Assembly: GCA_964230215.1 (NCBI GenBank)
Contig: CAXRGQ010000011.1
Location: 62,001-126,000, forward strand
Length of the DNA: 64,000 nt
Direction of reading: 5' to 3'
DNA from: JAUILH01 sp964230215
Lineage (GTDB): Bacteria > Bacteroidota > Bacteroidia > Flavobacteriales_D > JAUILH01
Part shown: positions 8,134-17,633 of the stretch, in pieces
Position numbering within the stretch: position 1 is the stretch's first letter
Layout of the letters: every line of letters begins with the position of its first letter
Notes under the pieces: generated by a model
Database searches by the model: none
What the model was told of the DNA's origin: nothing
What the model saw: the letters and a program-made list of their open reading frames with translations, nothing else
Program-made: the position numbers and the translations under genes

Positions 8134-10251
8134 ATGGCAGGAGCAGTTGAACAAAGGAAGAACTTTTTCGATACAAAGGTATTAGGTCATCCGGCTGGAT
8201 TATTTGTATTGTTTTTTACTGAAATGTGGGAGAGATTCTCGTTCTACGGAATGAGAGTATTGTTAATTAACTTCCTTACAATGGCTATTATGCGCTACAA
8301 CCCGGGCTGGGAATGGTCAGCGGAAAATGCCTCATCACTTTTCGGCACCTATGTTTTACTACTATATATCACCCCTATCCTTGGTGGTATGCTCGCCGAT
8401 AAATTACTTGGCTACAGATGGGCGGTAATTGTTGGCGCCATAATAATGACCCTTGGACATGCTGCTATGGCGCTTGAGACCGAAATGTCTTTATATCTTG
8501 GCTTAGGTCTGCTAGTTATTGGAACTGGCTTCTTTAAACCAAACATTACTTCCATTATTTCCGAGATGTACAAAGATCTTCCTGAAAAGAAAGATGGAGC
8601 ATACACTATATTCTATATGGGAGTGAACGCAGGAGCATTTTTTGGGATGATGTTATGCGGCTATTTAGCTGAGAAAATTGGCTGGAGCTGGGGCTTTGGT
8701 TTGGCAGGTGTATTTATGCTATTCGGAACACTTCAGTTCTGGCTCTCAAAGCCTTTGTTTGGCAACATTGGTGATTCTACGAAGAAGAAAAACAAAGACA
8801 AATTAAAAGCTATTGAAACAGCTGAAGAAGAGGAAGAAGTAGACACGGTACCAAGAAATCCATTTACACTTGTAGATAAGGTTTTGGTAGTAATTTCAGT
8901 GATCGCAGGGCTTATCTATGCTTTCAATGACCTGTTTGTTCAAATACTAGATTTTGACATGGTTCCATTTGAAGTGGAAGGAGTTGGTGGTAGATATGTG
9001 ACTGCACTCATTGGCGTTTTAGTATTTATATATTTGTCTGTTAGCCGTATTCTGCGGTATGAGAGAGTTACTCGCGACCGAATGATTGCATTCATTGTTT
9101 TTGCCTTCTTCACAGTATTCTTTTGGCTGTCTTTTGAGCAAGGAGCTTCCTCTCTAATTATTTTCGCTAGGGACAGTGTAGACAGAGTAATGACAGGAGA
9201 CAGCGCTACCCTATTCAATATTTTTAATGCGCTTCTAACAATTATTCCACTTGTTATCATAAGTTGGGTGCTCGTGCTGCTATGGAGACGAACCTACAAA
9301 TCAATTCCTGGCTCCAACATTGTGCTGGTTTTATGTTTTGCGGGGATGTGGACAGTTGTAGGTTGGATGCTAAACAGAGAAATGAATGCATCATCATACA
9401 TTGTCTCGTACCAAGCTTATGCAACTGACCCAATAATTGACGAAGAGACTAAAAAACAGAAACTGGATGAGAATGGCGAACCACTATTTAAAATGGAGGC
9501 AGTAACTGAAAATGGTTTTGTTCCTGAAGGTAAAGTTGTAGAAACCATCGAAACCTCCGTGATTGCATATAAACCATTAGAAGATGGTTCTAATATTCAG
9601 ATTATCGCAAAAGATAACGATCGTACTCAATTTGCTTATGTCAAGGAAGACCGAATAGACTATTACAGGGAGATTGGATTAGAAAACAATGTTGAAAGTG
9701 GACTAGTTAATGCACAGGTGATACGTGATAACGGAAATCAAATCGAGATAACAGTATCTTGGTTCAGCATTCTTAACTCATTCTTTATAATTGCATTTGC
9801 CTCTTTAATTTCTAAATGGTGGGATAGTAAATACAATCCATCGGCCGCTGGCAAATATGCTTTGGGACTTATAATCATGGCCATTGGTTTTGGCTTACTT
9901 GCGCTTGGAGCATACGGATTAGAAGATGGAGCTAAAGTAAGTATGGTGTGGTTAATACTCGCTTATCTTTTCCATACTATTGGCGAACTATGTCTATCAC
10001 CAGTGGGCTTATCTTACGTGAGCAAATTGGTTCCTGCTAGAATGATCGCATTCATGTTTGGTATGTGGTATGTTGCCATCGCCATCGGGAATAATTTAGC
10101 TGCAATCTTAGGTGGTGAAATTGAAAATATCACAGAGAAATACTCCTTATCTACCTTCTTTTTAATATTCACTATAGTCCCAGTGGTAGCGGGTGTTCTG
10201 ATATACTTATTAAATCCTTGGCTTAAGAAGCTTATGCACGGTGTTCGATAA
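8134..10251 (+). CDS. POT/PTR2 family peptide transporter, larger paralogue
   Basis: A second peptide symporter, 705 residues from the ATG at 8134; a TTG at 8128 would add two. It repeats the signature TEMWERFSFYGMRVLL, GGMLADKLLGYRWA, FKPNITSIISEMY, FYMGVNAGAFFGM and HTIGELCLSPVGLS. It differs from its neighbour by a charged cytoplasmic loop (about 215-235, Lys-rich then EEEEE) and a soluble insertion of about 130 residues (roughly 420-550) before the final helices. Tandem duplication followed by divergence is the simplest explanation. It ends directly against the next gene (TAA then ATG). Confidence 0.92.
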   Translation: MAGAVEQRKNFFDTKVLGHPAGLFVLFFTEMWERFSFYGMRVLLINFLTMAIMRYNPGWEWSAENASSLFGTYVLLLYITPILGGMLADKLLGYRWAVIVGAIIMTLGHAAMALETEMSLYLGLGLLVIGTGFFKPNITSIISEMYKDLPEKKDGAYTIFYMGVNAGAFFGMMLCGYLAEKIGWSWGFGLAGVFMLFGTLQFWLSKPLFGNIGDSTKKKNKDKLKAIETAEEEEEVDTVPRNPFTLVDKVLVVISVIAGLIYAFNDLFVQILDFDMVPFEVEGVGGRYVTALIGVLVFIYLSVSRILRYERVTRDRMIAFIVFAFFTVFFWLSFEQGASSLIIFARDSVDRVMTGDSATLFNIFNALLTIIPLVIISWVLVLLWRRTYKSIPGSNIVLVLCFAGMWTVVGWMLNREMNASSYIVSYQAYATDPIIDEETKKQKLDENGEPLFKMEAVTENGFVPEGKVVETIETSVIAYKPLEDGSNIQIIAKDNDRTQFAYVKEDRIDYYREIGLENNVESGLVNAQVIRDNGNQIEITVSWFSILNSFFIIAFASLISKWWDSKYNPSAAGKYALGLIIMAIGFGLLALGAYGLEDGAKVSMVWLILAYLFHTIGELCLSPVGLSYVSKLVPARMIAFMFGMWYVAIAIGNNLAAILGGEIENITEKYSLSTFFLIFTIVPVVAGVLIYLLNPWLKKLMHGVR

Positions 10252-10770
10252 ATGCACAGCTTAAAAATCATAACACTACTTGCTGGGATTTTTATCCTAC
10301 CCTCTAGTCTATTAGCACAATCAGATTCGCTCAGTTCAAAGGAAAAAGAACAGATTAAAGCTGCAGTAAGAGAATGGGTTTTAAATAAGACTTTAGAGCA
10401 TCCTGAATCCTACAAAGATGGTGAGTTCTCTGACTTTGAAAGGATAATTGACCTGAGTGGTGAAGCTAAACTTGCCTATTACGAATGGGTGGATAATGAT
10501 TTTGAAGCGCTTACAGAAATAATAGGCGATACCTCTAATCATGAGCTGAGCTTTGATGAAGATGTCTTGTCAGAAAGCAAAAGCAATAAGCGCCTGTATG
10601 ATAGCTTTCATAAGGAGCATATTGGATTTAGTGTAAAACATACCTTCAGAGCTAAAAACAACAAGGACGCTACGCTGTACTACGAATGTGAGTTTAAGCT
10701 AAATACAGTGTTTGAGATATATGAAAGTTCTGTAAAGGAAAGGTATCGATCAACCGAAAAGACCGGTTAG
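10252..10770 (+). CDS. Secreted protein of unknown function
   Basis: 172 residues with a Sec signal peptide (hydrophobic core ITLLAGIFILPSSLLAQ, predicted cleavage after the Ala of LLAQ). The mature part is polar, rich in Glu, Lys and Ser, with no transmembrane segment or motif I recognise. Its ATG follows the stop of the transporter without a gap, so it belongs to the transporter transcription unit. It overlaps the convergent SpoIID-like gene by 4 nt through shared stop bases (TTAG). Confidence 0.7.
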   Translation: MHSLKIITLLAGIFILPSSLLAQSDSLSSKEKEQIKAAVREWVLNKTLEHPESYKDGEFSDFERIIDLSGEAKLAYYEWVDNDFEALTEIIGDTSNHELSFDEDVLSESKSNKRLYDSFHKEHIGFSVKHTFRAKNNKDATLYYECEFKLNTVFEIYESSVKERYRSTEKTG

Positions 10771-11948
10771 TATTCAGCCAAGTCCTTGGTGTAGAACTCA
10801 AGCAAGTCAAAAGAAATCAAATGAATGCCCGTAAAGTAGAAATGGATGACCTGTTTGTGGTTATAGCCTTCTCTAATCATTTTCATGGCTCCTTCTTGGC
10901 TAAGACCAACCCCATGACCAAAACCTTTACCACTAAATACAACTGAGCTGCCTTCCTCGCTCAGACTAAAATAGCTGGACTTTAATCTGTAATCCCTTCT
11001 AATGTCACGTAATGGTATTCCATAAGCCGGATCTACAAAAAATGCTTTCCGACTCTCCTGCTTGAAATTTAAGGCTTGATAGCGCGCAAGAGAATCGTGG
11101 ATTGGGTATTGATATGTGTTCTGAAGGTATTGTAGCCATTCCATACGATTTATACGTTTAGTCCAACTCGCATTGTTTTGCCCTTCCGAGTAAGGATCTT
11201 TAATACTTCTCAGATACGGCAGAGGGTTGTTCCACACGTCTTCAGAGTTAGCTGTTTGTCCACCACTATTAGAGTAAAACGCGGCTGTAATTAAACTCAG
11301 ATTCTCATCAACAATCACTATGCCGTCTGTTTGGCTCACGGCTTCATAAATTTCTTTATTATAACGTGCTTTGCTCTTATATACCTGGCAATTCACTAAA
11401 TCAGTCAGCATAAAGCCTTCTTTAGCATGTTTATAGATATTCTTTAATGCATACGTTCTGCTAATTATGGCTTGTACTTTATAATACTCAAGTGACTGCC
11501 CTGCTCCAGATTCTGACTCAATTACACCGGCCAAGTAATAATGCAGAGGTACTCTATTGACGATATGAAGTCTCTTGCCGCTTTCTACTGCTAATTTAAG
11601 CTCACCATAGTAGATGCGGCTTCTATAATTCGGCGCGATTGGATTGATTGAAAACTCTGCTTCTGTATGATTAGGTACAAATCGTATCGTGTCATAGCCT
11701 CCAATTAATGTTTCGCCTTTGTATATGTAACATTTACCACTTGCAACTTTCACGGTAAACCGGTCTTTACTGTATAAGTGGCCTATTTCAATACTATCGC
11801 CATATATGTCATAGCCACGCGCGTTCTGGTCTATTTGAATCTTAGTAATAGAAACATCTCGGTATATACCAATGTCCATTAGTTTACTATCACTTGCCGT
11901 GGATGCAAACGCCAAAAGAAATAATATAACACAGGATACTATTCGCAT
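10767..11948 (-). CDS. SpoIID/LytB domain protein
   Basis: An exported protein of the SpoIID family, whose founding member is a lytic transglycosylase that cuts denuded glycan; Gram-negative members are poorly studied. The 393 residues have a signal peptide (IVSCVILFLLAFASTASDS) and the SpoIID domain, visible in LHYYLAGVIESESG, EYYKVQAIISRTYAL and the conserved ending GKGFGHGVGLSQEGA plus FYFTGI. A role in peptidoglycan remodelling is inferred from the family. A -7 box lies 4 nt upstream of the ATG, so the mRNA may be leaderless. Confidence 0.88.
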   Translation of the reverse strand: MRIVSCVILFLLAFASTASDSKLMDIGIYRDVSITKIQIDQNARGYDIYGDSIEIGHLYSKDRFTVKVASGKCYIYKGETLIGGYDTIRFVPNHTEAEFSINPIAPNYRSRIYYGELKLAVESGKRLHIVNRVPLHYYLAGVIESESGAGQSLEYYKVQAIISRTYALKNIYKHAKEGFMLTDLVNCQVYKSKARYNKEIYEAVSQTDGIVIVDENLSLITAAFYSNSGGQTANSEDVWNNPLPYLRSIKDPYSEGQNNASWTKRINRMEWLQYLQNTYQYPIHDSLARYQALNFKQESRKAFFVDPAYGIPLRDIRRDYRLKSSYFSLSEEGSSVVFSGKGFGHGVGLSQEGAMKMIREGYNHKQVIHFYFTGIHLISFDLLEFYTKDLAEY

Positions 11949-11952
11949 ACTA

Positions 11953-11960
11953 CAAAATTA
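11953..11960 (-). promoter_or_regulatory. -7 box for the SpoIID-like gene
   Basis: TAATTTTG on the minus strand, separated from the ATG at 11948 by only 4 nt; a predicted leaderless start. Confidence 0.45.
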
Positions 11961-11984
11961 ATGGAGCAATAAACGTCTAAATGT

Positions 11985-13103
11985 CTATGGCTTGATAGTT
12001 TTCAACATTGACTTGGCAGCTATTTCTGAAGCTCCCGACCCTCCAAGGGTTTCTATCAAATCACTGTATTCCTTCGCGAGTTTGTCACGAGTTTTGCTTT
12101 CTAGAATTAAGCCTAATTCATGTCTTAAGTTGACTGTGTTTAATTCGTTTTGAATCAACTCCTTAACAACTTCTTTGTCCACTATCAAATTCACAAGGCT
12201 TATATACTTAACTTTAATTAATCGTTTCGCAATTTGGTAGGAAATCGAACTTCCTTTGTAGCATACTACTTGAGGAACTTTGAAAAGTGCAGTCTCTAAA
12301 GTTGCTGTTCCTGAGGTCACCAATGCCGCATGACTATTCGCTAATAATTGATAATTAGCACCTTCTACCAAGTGAACCGAATCATCATTAATAAACTGTT
12401 CATAGAAGGATACATCTTGTGAAGGCGCTACCGCAATTACAAACTGATAGTCAGGGAAATCCTTAACTACACTAAGCATAATTGGTAACTTAATGGAGAT
12501 TTCTTGCTTTCTACTGCCTGGTAACAAGGCAATTATAGGTTTGCTGTCTAGCTTGTATCGAGAGGTAAAAGAAGCGAAATCTAACTGCTTTTCTCTAAAA
12601 TTCTTGATCTCATCTAATAAAGGATGGCCAACATAGTGCACATCCATGTCAAACTTATTGTAAAAATCCTTCTCAAACGGAAGAATAACGTACATTTCAC
12701 CTACTACCTTCTTAATTTTGTGCACACGTTTTTGCTTCCATGCCCATACTTGCGGACTAATGTAGTATATTACCTTTATGCCTTGTTGGTGAGCCCATTC
12801 GGCAATTCTTAAGTTAAACCCTGGGTAATCAATTAAGACAATAGCATCTGGTTTAAATGATAGGATATCTTGTTTACAGAATTTTATATTTCCCAAGATG
12901 GTTTTTAGATTGGCAACCACTTCTATGAAGCCCATAAAGGCAAGTTCTTTAATGTGTTTTACTGGTTTTCCAGCCAATGCCTCCATCCTATCGCCGCCCC
13001 AAAACCTGAATTCAATTGCTGAATCCTCGGCTAGCATGGCAGCCATTAAATTTGATCCATGCAAGTCACCAGATGCCTCACCGGCAATTACATAGATTTT
13101 CAT
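11985..13103 (-). CDS. lpxB: Lipid-A-disaccharide synthase LpxB
   Basis: A peripheral inner-membrane glycosyltransferase (GT19) that joins UDP-2,3-diacylglucosamine and lipid X to form the lipid A disaccharide. The 372 residues show GEASGDLHGSNLMAAM at the N-terminus, FWGGDRME, DYPGFNLRIA, YYISPQVWAWKQKR, LPFEKDFY, YVGHPLLDE, LLPGSRKQEI and VTSGTATLETAL, all standard LpxB blocks in order. It overlaps the upstream small membrane protein by 4 nt, which in turn overlaps surE, so surE-orf-lpxB is one operon. Confidence 0.97.
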   Translation of the reverse strand: MKIYVIAGEASGDLHGSNLMAAMLAEDSAIEFRFWGGDRMEALAGKPVKHIKELAFMGFIEVVANLKTILGNIKFCKQDILSFKPDAIVLIDYPGFNLRIAEWAHQQGIKVIYYISPQVWAWKQKRVHKIKKVVGEMYVILPFEKDFYNKFDMDVHYVGHPLLDEIKNFREKQLDFASFTSRYKLDSKPIIALLPGSRKQEISIKLPIMLSVVKDFPDYQFVIAVAPSQDVSFYEQFINDDSVHLVEGANYQLLANSHAALVTSGTATLETALFKVPQVVCYKGSSISYQIAKRLIKVKYISLVNLIVDKEVVKELIQNELNTVNLRHELGLILESKTRDKLAKEYSDLIETLGGSGASEIAAKSMLKTIKP

Positions 13104-13384
13104 TCAGACAAGAATTTGATCACCCAAAATATAGCATAAGGCATTATAGAGAGTATCCAACCTCTACCAATGAATTCTTTACGTCTGTTAAATGCTCGTA
13201 AACTCATTATAAAGTTCACACCCATACCAAATAACAATAAAGATGATTGAACGTCATAGGGAATGTTAACATCATAACTAAGCTTGAAAATCAGCCAAAT
13301 GAACAAAAACAGTATTGGTGGAACTAACAAACCACTAATAAAACCTCTTAGTATGTCTCTTCGCATGTCGTTCATATATCCCAT
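13100..13384 (-). CDS. Small membrane protein between surE and lpxB
   Basis: 94 residues with two predicted membrane segments (LVPPILFLFIWLIF and SLLLFGMGVNFIMSL) and a third hydrophobic stretch near the end (WILSIMPYAIFWVI). No known domain is recognised. From the first ATG (13384) it overlaps surE by 13 nt; ATGs at 13375 and 13366 are also possible, and the last would leave a 5-nt gap. Its stop overlaps the lpxB ATG by 4 nt. Position suggests an envelope role, but only by context. Confidence 0.8.
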   Translation of the reverse strand: MGYMNDMRRDILRGFISGLLVPPILFLFIWLIFKLSYDVNIPYDVQSSLLLFGMGVNFIMSLRAFNRRKEFIGRGWILSIMPYAIFWVIKFLSE

Positions 13385-14142
13385 GAATTTAATGTGCTAA
13401 TAGCATGATGAGCTGTCATGTCAAACTGAACGGGCACTACGCTCACATAATTGTTCTTAAGTGCATATATGTCCGTGTCCTCTCCACCATCGTAATCCTC
13501 GAAAGACCCAGTTAACCAATAATAATCATTTCCGAAAGGATCTTGACGTTTGTCAAATCCATCTTGCCAAAACGCCCTTGCTTGGCGACATACTTTAATA
13601 CCTTTTATCTTGCTAAATGGTCCTGTTGGGATGTTAACGTTTAAGCAAGTATCCTTCGGAATTCCATTACTCAGCGCTTCACCAATCAATTTATCCGCTA
13701 CTTCCATCGCCCCGCTGAAATCTGCGTCAGCACTATGGTCTAGTAAAGAAAAGCCAATACTTGGAATTCCCTCAAGTGCCCCTTCAACAGCCGCCGACAT
13801 GGTACCAGAATACAACACATTAGTAGATGCGTTTGAGCCATGATTTACACCTGAGACCAATAAATCAGGTTTACGATGAAGCACTTCTGCAATAGCTAAC
13901 TTTACACAGTCAACGGGCGTTCCGGTACTTGTGTAACAAGCTTTTAAACCATCAAATTGTGTAGATTTTCTTAGGCGCATCATTTTGTTTACAGTAATTG
14001 CGTGCCCCATTCCTGATTGAGGGCTGTCTGGCGCAACTACAACTACATCTCCATGCTTTTTTGCAACTTCAACCAATGAAGCTATTCCTTTGGCGAATAT
14101 ACCGTCATCGTTGCACACAAGTATTAATGGTCGTTTGCTCAT
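13372..14142 (-). CDS. surE: 5'/3'-nucleotidase SurE
   Basis: A divalent-metal-dependent nucleoside monophosphate phosphatase (SurE family). The 256 residues start ILVCNDDGIFAKGI, with the metal-binding Asp pair, followed by VVAPDSPQSGMGHAIT (metal-binding Ser) and LLVSGVNHGSNAS (metal-binding Asn), then the GTPVDCVKLAI segment. It is the first gene of the surE-orf-lpxB operon. A -7 box ends 7 nt before its ATG, implying a very short leader. Identification is secure. Confidence 0.96.
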   Translation of the reverse strand: MSKRPLILVCNDDGIFAKGIASLVEVAKKHGDVVVVAPDSPQSGMGHAITVNKMMRLRKSTQFDGLKACYTSTGTPVDCVKLAIAEVLHRKPDLLVSGVNHGSNASTNVLYSGTMSAAVEGALEGIPSIGFSLLDHSADADFSGAMEVADKLIGEALSNGIPKDTCLNVNIPTGPFSKIKGIKVCRQARAFWQDGFDKRQDPFGNDYYWLTGSFEDYDGGEDTDIYALKNNYVSVVPVQFDMTAHHAISTLNSWDI

Positions 14143-14149
14143 AATGGAA

Positions 14150-14157
14150 CAAAATTA
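14150..14157 (-). promoter_or_regulatory. -7 box for the surE operon
   Basis: TAATTTTG on the minus strand, 7 nt before the surE ATG. A TTG occurs 13 nt further upstream, shorter than the usual -33/-7 spacing. Confidence 0.45.
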
Positions 14158-14276
14158 GCTTATAAATTGTCAAAACAAGCGATTACATGGGCTTTCTATT
14201 AACACTATTCTTAGGATAACTACAAATACGTAATTCACCTTATATAGAACGTTGAACAAAGCCTTATTTTAGCATT

Positions 14277-17200
14277 ATGAAGAATATTTTGATTGCGCTA
14301 TTATGTCTTAACTCGGTTGCCATCAGGGCCCAGGATAAACCACAGCTGCTAAAGCCTGCAGGACATGCATTGCCTCCGTTTGACTTCAGTATTGCACCGA
14401 ATTCGAAACGCATTGTATCCGTAGCGTTGGATAATAGTTTTATCGTATGGGATATTCCTTCAAAATTCCCCATACACCAACATATAGCACACAAATCAAC
14501 AATATATTCTGTTGACTACTCACATGATGGGAAACAGTTTATGACGGCTTCTTTGGATGGCACAATTAAGTTCTGGGATGCGAAATCATTTAAGCAAATT
14601 GGCGTAATTGAGGCTGGCATGGATGTGACAGATGCTGACTTTACGAGTAATGATTCGCTTGTGATTGCTTGTGGAACGAATGGCATGGTAAAAGTGTATG
14701 ATGTACTTACCAAGAAAAAGGTATCGGAAAATCAAGCGCATTCTGGACACATCAATTTTGTGACGCTAAGTACAAACGATAAACTGTATTATACAGGAGA
14801 TAACGATGGTCACGTAAAACTATGGGCCTTATCGAACCATGAAAATGGGATGGATTTGCCACTGGGTACGCCTGCTTCAGATGTAATTATGGACCCATAC
14901 AACACGGCCTTTAGCATTCAATGTGGAAATGGACGGGCTGAGTTGATATCCTTACCTGATTTTAAACCTGTAGGTGCGGTACCAACGCCAACAACAAATC
15001 TTGGAGATTTTAGTCAACAAATTTTCGTGTCAGATATAGCTTTTAGTCCAGATATCAAATACACGGCTTATACGGATGAAAATCAAAACATTTTTATAGC
15101 AGATTTAACAACACAAGAAGCTCGTGGATATAAGAGTCCCCATCCTGGGTTCATCTATAAGTTAAAATTCAGCAATGATGGTAGATACCTTGTAAGCAGT
15201 GGCTTTCACTCTAAAATTTGTATTGCAGATTTAAAAGATTTAAGGTTTGATGATGATACCTATCAACAGGTCCCCTATTCCCTACTCATTCAGAATACTA
15301 GTAGTGATTATACAGGTAGTTTAAAGTTTACGAAAGACAATAGGTTAATCGCAAGAGGTGAATACGCCTATTCTTGGGATCTGAGTAATGGCGATCAATT
15401 GGTGTTACCCTTATATCAGCATGGTTTGGATTATCATAAGGACAAGTTTGATATGATTCCAGAAAAAGACTTTAATATCTATTTGCACAAGGCAACCCAG
15501 AACCTGTTTATTGATACCTATAAAGACCGTAATAAAGGACCTTGGAGCTATACGTTTAATAGCTTTAGTCGCGATGAGAAATTCGCCATATTCCGCAATC
15601 ATGATAGAATTGTAAAGCTTGATTTAATAAGCAACTCAGCCGAAATAAAACCAATGAAACAAATCGAGAAACGCTATGGTTTATTATGTGCATATCCAGA
15701 CAAACAAATATTCGGTTTATGCGCTGGTGAGATGCTATATGCAATTGATTACACAGATAAGCTTAGATGGAAAATAAACATGAAAGATAGCATAGTGAGC
15801 ATCAAGTCTAATATGGAAGGAACACAGGCGCTTGTATCGTGCTCAAATGAATCCATTCATATCATAGATTTGGAGAAAGGGAAGATTATCAAATCATATA
15901 ATGCTAATGTTTCGAAAGTATCCGATTTTATGCCCGGAGAAAACGCATTTATTTCCTTTGATTTCGAGAATAAAAGATTGGTGAAATTTGATTATGAATC
16001 AGGAAAGAGCTCAACGCTAAGGGAATTGAACACCTATCCTCTCGATATTACTGTTTCTCATGATGGTAAGTTACTGGCAGTTGAATTTATCGGAGGACGC
16101 GTTGAAGTATACGATATAAAGCCAAAAAAGGCAATTTATGACATCTACTACCAAGGAGATAATGGAATTACCGTGGCTAGTCATGATGGCTATTATATGT
16201 CATCGCCTAACTCTTATAAAGACTTGGCCTTCATTTATAAAGATAACATATATCCATGCGAGCAATTTGATGCTTATTTGAATCGACCAGACCTGGTTCT
16301 TGCTCAGTCCCCTTATGCAGATAAACACATTGTAGATTTATATGCAGACGCGGTGGATAGAAGAAAAAGAAAGTTGAATTTGAGTGATTTAAGCGCGCTT
16401 ATGAATGATCGGCCTGAAGTTGAAATCACGAATAAATTCGCACACTCTAAGATTGTTTTTGATCCCAATATCAATATTGATCTACTAACGAAGGGAGATG
16501 ATGTTAGCACCTACAATGTGTGGATTAATGATGTGCCTATTCACGGGATTGAAGGCAAAAAACTCAATAAAACCAAATTCAGTGAGCAGATTACTTTGGT
16601 ACCCGGAAAAAACAAGATTCAGTTTGCCGCGCAAAACGCGGACGGTAACGAAAGCCTACGGGATGCATTTGAAATATCCTATGATGCTAAAGACCAAGCT
16701 AAACCTCAGTTATACATTGCCAGTTTGGGCGTGTCAGAATATCAGAATGCCACTTACAATTTAAAATATGCTGCAAAGGATGCAGAGGATATCATAACGA
16801 AATTGGGTGGGTCCAAAGCCTTTTCTAAAGTGAATACTTTAAGCTTTAAGGATAAAGACGTTAACAAGTCTGTTTTAGACAAAGTGCATAAGTTCTTTCA
16901 ACAAGCAGGACCGCAGGATATTGTATTATTGTTTGTAGCTGGACATGGTGTATTAGATGCCAATCTGGATTACTACTACGCGGCACACAATACAGATTTT
17001 GACGATCCAGCTAAAAATGGTATTGCCTACAAGGAACTAGAATCTGTATTAGACAAACTTAAGACTGTACGAAAAATGCTACTTATGGATACTTGTCATA
17101 GTGGAGAAGTTGACGATGAGGAATATGAAGTTATTGCCCAAAATACAACCACTAATGAAGGCGCTGAAGATTTAGTATTCAGAACTGCCGGGGCTAACGT

Positions 17201-17531
17201 TCAAAGCAAGTTTAAAGCGGGAGCCGAAAACGCCTTTAGTTTGGCAAGGGAATCGTTTACAGATTTACGAAAATTTACGGGAACAACTGTACTGTCGAGT
17301 GCGGCTGGTGGCGAGTTTGCAATTGAAAGTAAAGAATGGCAGAACGGTTTATTCACCTACTGTTTATTGCATGGCTTAAGCTCGATGGAAGCAGATTTGG
17401 ATCACGATGGTGAAATATGGTTGTCTGAAATTCAGGACTACCTGTATGTTGTTGTTCCCAAACTATCGAAAGGCGCTCAAAAACCTACCACGCGTATGCA
17501 GAACCTCTCGATGGATTATCGTTTGTGGTAG
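14277..17531 (+). CDS. Exported WD40-repeat protein with C-terminal caspase-like (C14) protease domain
   Basis: 1084 residues. A Sec signal peptide (ILIALLCLNSVAIRAQ, cleavage after about residue 19) is followed by WD40-type blades, visible as repeated SVDYSHDGKQFMTASLDGTIKFWD-like units from about 35 to 340, and a second, more divergent beta-propeller-like region to about 640. The C-terminal third is a caspase-fold peptidase: the catalytic His890 lies in VAGHGV and Cys940 in MDTCHSGE. A DHDGE segment near the end resembles a calcium-binding loop. Caspase-like proteases cut after basic or acidic residues; the target is unknown. Export is unusual, since many WD40-caspases look cytosolic. No C-terminal secretion-sorting domain is seen. 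Two DUF4139 genes follow on the same strand. Confidence 0.9.
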   Translation: MKNILIALLCLNSVAIRAQDKPQLLKPAGHALPPFDFSIAPNSKRIVSVALDNSFIVWDIPSKFPIHQHIAHKSTIYSVDYSHDGKQFMTASLDGTIKFWDAKSFKQIGVIEAGMDVTDADFTSNDSLVIACGTNGMVKVYDVLTKKKVSENQAHSGHINFVTLSTNDKLYYTGDNDGHVKLWALSNHENGMDLPLGTPASDVIMDPYNTAFSIQCGNGRAELISLPDFKPVGAVPTPTTNLGDFSQQIFVSDIAFSPDIKYTAYTDENQNIFIADLTTQEARGYKSPHPGFIYKLKFSNDGRYLVSSGFHSKICIADLKDLRFDDDTYQQVPYSLLIQNTSSDYTGSLKFTKDNRLIARGEYAYSWDLSNGDQLVLPLYQHGLDYHKDKFDMIPEKDFNIYLHKATQNLFIDTYKDRNKGPWSYTFNSFSRDEKFAIFRNHDRIVKLDLISNSAEIKPMKQIEKRYGLLCAYPDKQIFGLCAGEMLYAIDYTDKLRWKINMKDSIVSIKSNMEGTQALVSCSNESIHIIDLEKGKIIKSYNANVSKVSDFMPGENAFISFDFENKRLVKFDYESGKSSTLRELNTYPLDITVSHDGKLLAVEFIGGRVEVYDIKPKKAIYDIYYQGDNGITVASHDGYYMSSPNSYKDLAFIYKDNIYPCEQFDAYLNRPDLVLAQSPYADKHIVDLYADAVDRRKRKLNLSDLSALMNDRPEVEITNKFAHSKIVFDPNINIDLLTKGDDVSTYNVWINDVPIHGIEGKKLNKTKFSEQITLVPGKNKIQFAAQNADGNESLRDAFEISYDAKDQAKPQLYIASLGVSEYQNATYNLKYAAKDAEDIITKLGGSKAFSKVNTLSFKDKDVNKSVLDKVHKFFQQAGPQDIVLLFVAGHGVLDANLDYYYAAHNTDFDDPAKNGIAYKELESVLDKLKTVRKMLLMDTCHSGEVDDEEYEVIAQNTTTNEGAEDLVFRTAGANVQSKFKAGAENAFSLARESFTDLRKFTGTTVLSSAAGGEFAIESKEWQNGLFTYCLLHGLSSMEADLDHDGEIWLSEIQDYLYVVVPKLSKGAQKPTTRMQNLSMDYRLW

Positions 17532-17542
17532 GACTTGCTATT

Positions 17543-17618
17543 GTGCATAATTCGTGATGTTTAGTGCATAACTCCACCGTGTTTTTTTTCATCTCCCCTC
17601 TAATGCAGCTTACTTTTG
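17543..17618 (+). promoter_or_regulatory. Promoter region of the DUF4139 gene pair with a direct repeat
   Basis: TACTTTTG at 17611-17618 matches TAnnTTTG, 15 nt before the ATG at 17634. Upstream, GTGCATAA occurs twice (17543-17550 and 17564-17571), exactly 21 bp apart or about two helical turns. That arrangement suits a protein-binding site, but chance is possible. A run of eight T precedes the promoter and may end caspase transcription. Confidence 0.35.
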
Positions 17619-17633
17619 TTCAAAACCAACTCA

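Noticed and set aside
13016..13201. Plus-strand ORFs over lpxB and its neighbour
   Set aside because: They are antisense shadows of coding sequence with no domain features.
14277..17531. WD40-caspase as part of an intracellular anti-phage defence system
   Set aside because: The predicted signal peptide and lack of neighbouring defence genes (NTPases, CRISPR or reverse transcriptase genes) argue against it.
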